Notes under the pieces: model-generated
Told to the model about the DNA's origin: nothing
The model's input: the letters and a program-made list of their open reading frames with translations, nothing else
Database searches by the model: none
Shown: positions 8,334-14,223 of the stretch, piece after piece
Numbering within the stretch: position 1 is the stretch's first letter
How the letters are laid out: each line of letters begins with the position of its first letter
NCBI GenBank assembly: GCA_003990745.1
Contig: RBNI01004342.1
Span: forward strand, 1-14,223
Length of the DNA stretch: 14,223 nt
Reading direction: 5' to 3'
Source of the DNA: Jimgerdemannia flammicorona
Taxonomy: Eukaryota > Mucoromycota > Endogonomycetes > Endogonales > Endogonaceae
Translations under genes and position numbers: made by a program

Positions 8334-10442
8334 TTGACTGAGTATATAAGTCTATCCAGGTCCTTTCTCTGGTACCATTCGGGTTACACAACCTTTGGAA
8401 AGCACTTACAACATTGTTTTTGGAGAAAAGAGACTAATAACATAGTGACTGACAGGCAATCTGAGGTATGTACTGAACAGGGTGGCCCTAGTACATTCAA
8501 CTGGCAGCATGTGGAGAGAGGCCCTAGACTAGGGGGGGATATGAGAGGGCTGCTGGTGGAAGGATGCAGAAGGGGAGGAGGTAGTGGTGGAGGACAGGAG
8601 TCTGAGAGAGTGAGCTTCATGAAGACAATGAAGAGGAGATGGCAGATATCTGGGCTGGAGAGATGGCTGAGGAAAGGTAAGAAGATGGAGAAGGTAGCAG
8701 TTTATGGGAGAGTAGCCCTTAGCAGTAGGGGCAGTGGAGCTGGGGGTGTAGTGACTGAGATGAGTATGACAGCTAATAGCAATGAGACTGCTAATCTGGA
8801 AAAAAATATAGATATGACTGCTGATGGTACAGCTGAGTGGTAGGGGCTTGGAGGGCAGGAGAATTTGGCAGATGGTATGATGGAACTAGCAGTGGCCTTA
8901 TTACTCAAAAAATTGATCTTGGCATTTGTAGTTATACTGTACTTCTGGGGCCTAGTAGTGATGGCGAAAATAGTACTGGGGCTTATTGCTAAGCAAGTGG
9001 CTAGAGCAGTATTGATAAAGTTTCTGAAGAGATTGGAGAGAGTGAAGGTGGGCTTTGAAGAGGCTGGGCCTTTAGAGGAGGTACTGAAGATTGGATTGAC
9101 TATTAGAGAGATGTATATCTCTATAGCACATTGCCTAAGATGGGATTCCAGGGTAGTACAACTGCTGGTGAAAGGAGTACCCATAGTGACAGTGGTGGAG
9201 ATGAGAAGGAGAGTTGAGGAGGTCATAGCAGAGTATAGCAAGGTGGTGGATATCAGATTTAGGGTCTGGGAAGGGACCTCACTCAAGACTGGAGATGTTG
9301 ATGTGTGGATTCAGCTGGCAGGGAAGAAAGCTACCAGGAAGGTAAGGGACTGGCCTTCAGTGATAGTCTGGGGGGCAATCTTGTGTAAGGTAATGAGGGT
9401 GAAGGAGAGTGAGAAAGAGGAAGAAGACTTATTAGAAGTACTGAAAGAGCTGAGTGGTACTGTGAAGTGGTAGACAAAGACTTATAAGGCCTTTGTAGAG
9501 TTGATATACTTGGAGATAGTGGATGGGAAGCAGATTCGAGTAGACAAGAGATAGTGGGAAAGAGCTCAGAAATATAAGAGATAGAAGGAGCTGCTGGCTA
9601 ATCTAGAAGATAGACCACAGAAGGATGTGAGTGGAATAGTGGAGGCAGGGGGTGCCAAAGCAAGTATCTGGGCTGGTGAGGGTGGTGGGAGTGCAGGGAA
9701 GGAGACTTGAGAGGACAGGAAGGTGACTGGCAATGACCCATATGTTGATGGTATATTTGAGGTCTGGAAGGAGACCAGGGAGGGATCACCTACCTCTACT
9801 CTTCTTATCAGGCAAGGTCCAATGTCCTAAAGCAGGGTAGTAGAGGATGTACCAATATGGGGGGCCCAGTGAGTGCAATTTGGAGTTCCCGAGATAACAA
9901 ATGGGGGACAAGTGGTGGCAGTTGGAGAGAAGAAACTGGTGGATATCCTGGAGGTATGAGATGAGTCTGCAAGTGCTGGGGCTGATACCACAATACTAGA
10001 TAGAGGGAGAATGGCAACCCCTGGAGGGAAGGAGGTGGGGAACCTACTTTAGATGTGTAGAATGATGAATAACCTGGTGGCTGAAGAGTTGGAGGAGGTG
10101 GACTTAAGAGTAATGAGTAATGAGCATTGGGTATGGATCCTGCAGGAGGATGAAGTGGTGTTGGCATTGAAGGTGGAAATCCTTATAGTATATCTGGAGG
10201 AGAAAAGGTATGAGGTGGATAAGGAGCAGGAGGTAGAGCTAGCAGATATTGCTGGTGAGAGGACTAAATACTGCTGGACCAAGTATCATGGATTGCAGCT
10301 CTGGCAGGAGGCCTGCCTGAAGTACCAAGAAGAGTTTGAGGAGAAGGTGGATGGGGAGATGAATGAGCTATTGGCTGGATTGGAGGCTCAGAGGGCTGAA
10401 GAGGAGGCAGTGACTATGGAACATAATCTGGACATAGTGTAG
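8334..10442 (+). pseudogene. LINE ORF1 (nucleic-acid-binding protein), broken by in-frame stops
   Basis: One reading frame continues for about 700 codons without a detectable frameshift but with about nine internal stops (first at 8841-8843 TAG and 9471-9473 TAG, last near 10050). Most fit former CAG, CAA, CGA or TGG codons. The longest clean pieces are 8865-9473 (202 codons) and 10053-10442 (129 codons). The first includes LLVKGVPIVTVVEMRRRVEE and KTGDVDVWIQLAGKKATRKV, a helix-strand pattern like the RNA-binding part of LINE ORF1 proteins. The last is Glu/Lys-rich and coiled-coil-like. The true start is uncertain: the frame is open from about 8334, upstream of the inferred element start, and the first in-frame ATG candidates come later (about 8540). 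No CCHC knuckle is visible. It lies 55 bases upstream of ORF2. Confidence 0.72.
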
Positions 10443-10497
10443 GAAGAGATGAATATGGAGCAATAGGAATAGACTGGATAATATACTGTATTTTATT

Positions 10498-13400
10498 ATG
10501 AATAGTACAACTAACATTTTCTCTTTGAATGTAAATGGGTTATGGGGTGCTTCTTAATGTAGGAACATTTTTATTTAACTGAAGAGATTAGAGGCAAATC
10601 TCTTCCTCTTGCAAGATCTCAGGTGTGAGAATGATTTAGATAGACTGAAATGGATGAAGGAATGGGGAGGTGAGACAGTTTGGAAGGGCAAGGTTGGAAT
10701 TCTGGTCCAGAAAGGCAGAGGGGAGATATAGGATATGAGGAGCTGAGGGGATCAATTAGTCTGGGGAGAGTGGATACATACAGGTTGGGAGTTGGTCACA
10801 GTGAGCTCCTGTTACTGCTCTGCTGTATGGAGTGAGCATATGGATTAGATGAAGGGTCTCTAGGAGAGTGGAGTCCTTGTGGAGGCTGGGGTGGATATAC
10901 TTGGTGAAGACTTCAATATGGTCTAGGATATACTGATGGATAGAACAGATAGTAGCTAGGAAGCTGAGAGTAGAAGTGGAGGGCTGGTAGCATGGAGGGA
11001 AGTAGAAAGGCTAAGTACTCTAGTAGATACTGGTAGAGAGTGTTGGGGGGATAGGAGGGTATACATACACTGGGCAGAGGGCCTGGAGATGAGGATTGAC
11101 TAGATATTGACAGCCAGCTACTGGGGCTTGGATGTTTGGAAGTCGCTGGAGGTAGAATGGTGTCCTTGGTCAGATCATTGGGGGCTGTTAGGGCAGGGGC
11201 ATTTTGGGGAGAGTGGGGATGGGCCCAGACATTGGCACCTCAATTCCTCTTTATTAGATGATAGGATCTAGTGGGATGAGTGGACTAAAGACATTCAACT
11301 GAGAGTAGAGAGCTGGAGGCAGGAAGGTGCCCCAGTTGGTGTTCAGTGGATGAGGATGAAAGAGATGGCCAGGGTCTACTGGAGCAAGGCTGGCAAGGAG
11401 GCTGGGAAGCAGAGGAGGTGATGGGTGAGATGGGCTTCTGTTAGACTGACTAGACTTTTGGAGGATTGGGCAGGGCTAGCAATGTTGGAGGGGAGAGAGG
11501 ATTGGAGATTAATGAAGGTGAAAATGGAGGTTGGAGAATTACAACAGGTGCTGCAGGAAGAGGAGGAGGTAAGGGTGCAGAGCTTGGTGGCATGGCTTCA
11601 TTAGCAGGGTTTGGAGGAAGGGGAGAGACCCTCTAAGTATCTCATAAGAGCCCTTCAGACAAGAAGGGTATAGCAAAGGTGGGAGGGGGTGCTTGATTCT
11701 GATGGTATATTGGTGCATGGTATATAAGACATTCTTGGTTTGTTAAAGAAGTGATGGAGTGAATTGTGGAGTGAGGAGGAGGGTGGGGCCAATGCTACTG
11801 CCATTGACTGGGCATTGGAGGATTAGTATCCTCCATAAGTAGATAGACTGGGTGACTTGGTATTGCTAGTACAAGAGGAAGAGATCCACCAGGTTCTTGC
11901 TGTGACAACTCCAGGTACAGTACCTGGGGAGGATGGTCTACTCTGAGACTTTTGGAAGAAGATAGTGAGAGTCCCAGGAGTACTGAGTGAGATAATGGCA
12001 TTGTGTAATTATATACTACAGACAGAGAGATGGGTGGGGGAGCAGGATCTGGGGCTGGTGATGTTGCTTTACAAGAACAAAGAAAGATGAGAGGACTGGA
12101 AGAACTGGAGGCTAATTATGCTGCTGGACATAGACAGAAAGTTGGTGACTAAGGTGGTGGTTGCAAGGCTACAGAAGGTGGCCCAGCAAGTCTTGGGTAT
12201 TGAGCAGAGGGGCTTTGTAGGGGGCTGGCTCATTAGGGATGATACAGCCTGAGTACATAGAGTTATTGAAGAGGCATAAGCTTGTGGACTAGATGGGTAA
12301 TTGGTCTTCTTAGACCAGGAGAAGGCTTATGACTGGGTGCAGCAAGTCTGGCTGGTGAAAGTATTAGATAGGACTAGGGTACCATACTAGTTTCAGTTAG
12401 CAATGATCAGTCTACTGGAAGAGAGTAAGGCTGCACTCATATGTAATAGACATTGAGGAGTATCCTTTCCTCTGAGTAGGGGTGTGCCCCAGGGAGACCC
12501 ACTGTTCCCCATTCTATATGCTCTTTCTCTAGAACCTCTAATAGACAGAATCAGACAGAAGATAGTGGGGCTCTCTATCTTTGGAATTGGGTAGAAAGTT
12601 GGGGCCTTTGCAGATAACATAGTGGTTGGCCTAGGATTCATTGCTGATATTGAGAAGCTTGAGAAGACAGTGAAGTAGTATGAGGAAAACTCTGGGGCTA
12701 AACTCAATTGGCATAAGTGTGAAACAATGGTGTTAGGCAATAGTCTGGTGGGAGGGGATATTATTGGAACAATCATCCCTACTGGTGAGATAGTGCAGTA
12801 CTTGGGTATTTATTTATCAGTATATAGGTTGGTGCTATCTAGACTTTGGTTGGAGCAGAGGGTTAGAATCTGGAGAGAGGCCCTGTGGAGCTGGAGGGGT
12901 TGCCACTTGTCTCTAGCAGAGTATATCTCAATTTCGAATGTCTATTGGCTACTGAAGTTGTGGTATCTGACTTATCATCTGGACTTTCCAGCCTGGGTAG
13001 TGAAGTAATTGATAAAGCTGGCTAAGGAGTGGATTTGGGCTAGAAGAAGGAGTCAGATCAGTTGGGAGGTCTTATCCTTACTGGTGGCAAGAGGAGGACT
13101 TGGACTGGTTGACTTTCTGAAGAGGCTATACTGCTTGAGAGCATGGTAGTTAAAGAGAGCAGTGGAGTTGAGAGGGAGCCGTTGGGTCCCCCTATTGCAG
13201 AAGGTCTGGGAGATGAGGTCCTCATCAAGAGACTTAACAGGAGATCTCTTATCTTTGGTTGGGCTTCAGAATACTGCACAATTGCAATATAAAGACTTCT
13301 GATAGAGAGTAGTAGAGGGGGTGCACTGCATTGGAATTCATTGGCAGAGTAATAAAGGAGAGGTGGCTTAGGATCCAGCAATGTAGAGATGAGACCAAGT

Positions 13401-14181
13401 GTTACTGGGAGGTATTCTCTTAATTGAGTTTGACATTAGTGATGAGATAGATTGCCAAAGAGGACAAGGCCAGGATCTGTAGTCTAGCAGATGGCAGGGA
13501 GTGAGTATTGGAGAAGAGTGGAACTGGTATGGTGTGTGGGCCTAGAGTGCTGAGGTGAGGAGGTGGATGCCACTGAAGTACTGGGTGGTCTGGTGGCATA
13601 TGCTGAGGAGGAATGTAATGCTCAACTTCTGCTTGGGTTACCTTATTGAGAGGAGTTGCTTCAACTGTGAGGAGTACCACAATGTAGGGCAGGAAGGGGA
13701 ATATGTATAGATGCCTGAACATTAGCTAGGAGAGTGTAAGGTACTTAGTAACTTTTGGTAAGCTATTGGGAATTATTTGGGAATAATGTGTAGGGGAGAT
13801 GGTACATGGGGTCAGTGGGAGGACTTGAGAGATAGATGGGTAGAGGGAGTGGAAAAGGAGTGGCTTACTTTAGGCTGAGTTTTGGTAATTTGGATGGGAC
13901 TGACCAGTCACTGGCTATTTGTTTTTGAGGATAAGAGGAGACTGAGCTTGGGGGACTAGTTGTTGTATTGATATAGCCTTATAGAAGACACCTTGACAGG
14001 TTGGTGGCTTGGTTGGGGGTTGCAGGGTGGTTGAAGGCATTGCTTGGTAGAGAAAATCTGTAGGCAGAGTGGGGAGAGGATTGGAGTAGTGGGTGAGAAG
14101 GTGGTCTTTATTCATGATGATGTGGGGAAAGGCTCCCCTATGGGGATCAGGTAGTGGGAGGAGATACTGTAAACTTATTAA
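10498..14181 (+). pseudogene. LINE ORF2 (endonuclease-reverse transcriptase), broken by about 40 in-frame stops
   Basis: A single frame from the ATG at 10498 runs about 1,228 codons without a visible frameshift. Endonuclease: SLNVNGLWGAS at the N-terminus, LFLLQDLRC (usually LQE), ILGEDFNMV (usually GGDFN), and WSDHW at 11167-11181. Reverse transcriptase: PGEDG near 11930, RLIMLLDIDRKL near 12110, FLDQEKAYDWV at 12307-12339, RGVPQGDPLFPILYALSLEP from 12478, and FADN at 12607-12618 where FADD/YADD is expected. Then come YLGIYLS near 12800 and a connector with LSLAEYISISN. The C-terminus has CFNC at 13657-13668 followed by MPEH and C (13735), resembling the zinc-binding zf-RVT tail. The reaction would have been target nicking and primed cDNA synthesis, but this copy cannot be active. 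The stop at 14179-14181 is the likeliest natural end; 14170-14172 is possible. Confidence 0.9.
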
Positions 14182-14200
14182 TAGACTGGTAATAAATAGT

Positions 14201-14223
14201 AAAGTCCAAGTGACTTTAAAAAA
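14201..14223 (+). other. 3'-terminal hairpin and A tail of the LINE
   Basis: AAAGTC (14201-14206), loop CAAGT, GACTTT (14212-14217), then six A to the window end. A stem-loop right before the tail is known in LINE groups whose reverse transcriptase recognises the RNA 3' end. Here that function is inferred from position only. Confidence 0.45.

Larger units (their letters stand above)
8345..14223 (+). mobile_element. Near full-length APE-type LINE (non-LTR retrotransposon), inactivated by transition mutations
   Basis: Two consecutive open frames on the plus strand fit a two-ORF LINE: ORF1 with basic/helical and coiled-coil regions, then ORF2 with AP-like endonuclease, reverse transcriptase and a C-terminal Cys/His region. 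The element ends in a 6-bp hairpin and an A run at 14218-14223, which is also the window end. The 5' end is placed near 8345, where sequence abruptly turns from AT-rich to G-rich; the exact boundary is uncertain and no target-site duplication can be tested. The motif style (GVPQGDPL, SGAKLNW, YLGIYLS, then a CxxC...H...C tail, with no RNase H seen) resembles the L1/Tx1 group more than a typical fungal Tad element. That subfamily call needs a tree. Confidence 0.88.

Noticed and set aside
8702..9286. 194-codon minus-strand frame opposite LINE ORF1, and the other minus-strand frames opposite the LINE (8384, 9598, 9808, 10049, 11795, 12393, 13058, 13420, 13915)
   Set aside because: They are antisense shadows of purine-rich LINE coding sequence, rich in Ser/Pro/Leu and without motifs; the plus frames carry the endonuclease and reverse transcriptase motifs.
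1..14223. CRISPR array, tRNA, rRNA, bacterial operon signals
   Set aside because: No regular spacer-repeat pattern, no cloverleaf or rRNA sequence recognised; content is eukaryotic transposon sequence.

Overview
The window looks like transposon-rich heterochromatin from a filamentous fungus. An ascomycete, possibly a Pezizomycete, is my best guess. The basis is a fungal-type piggyBac relic, an APE-type LINE, and C-to-T decay resembling repeat-induced point mutation (RIP) or methylation. This placement is inference; no rRNA, tRNA or recognisable housekeeping gene is present.

Layout. 1-808 is a compositionally normal block with about 30 CpG dinucleotides. It carries one open, unidentified minus-strand gene that runs off the left edge (1-600). 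From about 809 to 8340 the DNA is very AT-rich and I count only one CpG. It holds, in order: (i) a non-LTR-type retroelement copy on + (1317-2530) with a 3' A-rich tail and a 14-bp target-site duplication; (ii) an A/purine-rich spacer with a 77-base A tract; (iii) a second copy of the same element on - (3275-4422) with its own 13-bp duplication; (iv) a dead piggyBac transposase on - (4457-5472); (v) a decayed homologue of the 1-600 protein on - (5955-6804); (vi) coding-like debris, including a codon-multiple tandem repeat (7457-7710) and an acidic reading frame (7954-8187).

From about 8345 to the right edge lies a nearly full-length APE-type LINE on +. ORF1 (about 8334-10442) and ORF2 (10498-about 14181; endonuclease, reverse transcriptase, C-terminal zinc-finger-like region) each stay in one frame. 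They carry about 9 and about 40 in-frame stops respectively, nearly all explainable as C-to-T or G-to-A changes. The element ends in a small hairpin plus an A tail exactly at the window edge.

No functioning pathway is visible. The genes do not cooperate; the region is a graveyard of several element classes silenced by the same transition-type mutation process. The 1-600 gene is the only undamaged-looking coding region. The most interesting points are the sharp CpG boundary at about 808, the pair of intact and decayed copies of an unrecognised protein family, and the tail-to-tail pair of unidentified 1.2-kb retroelements.
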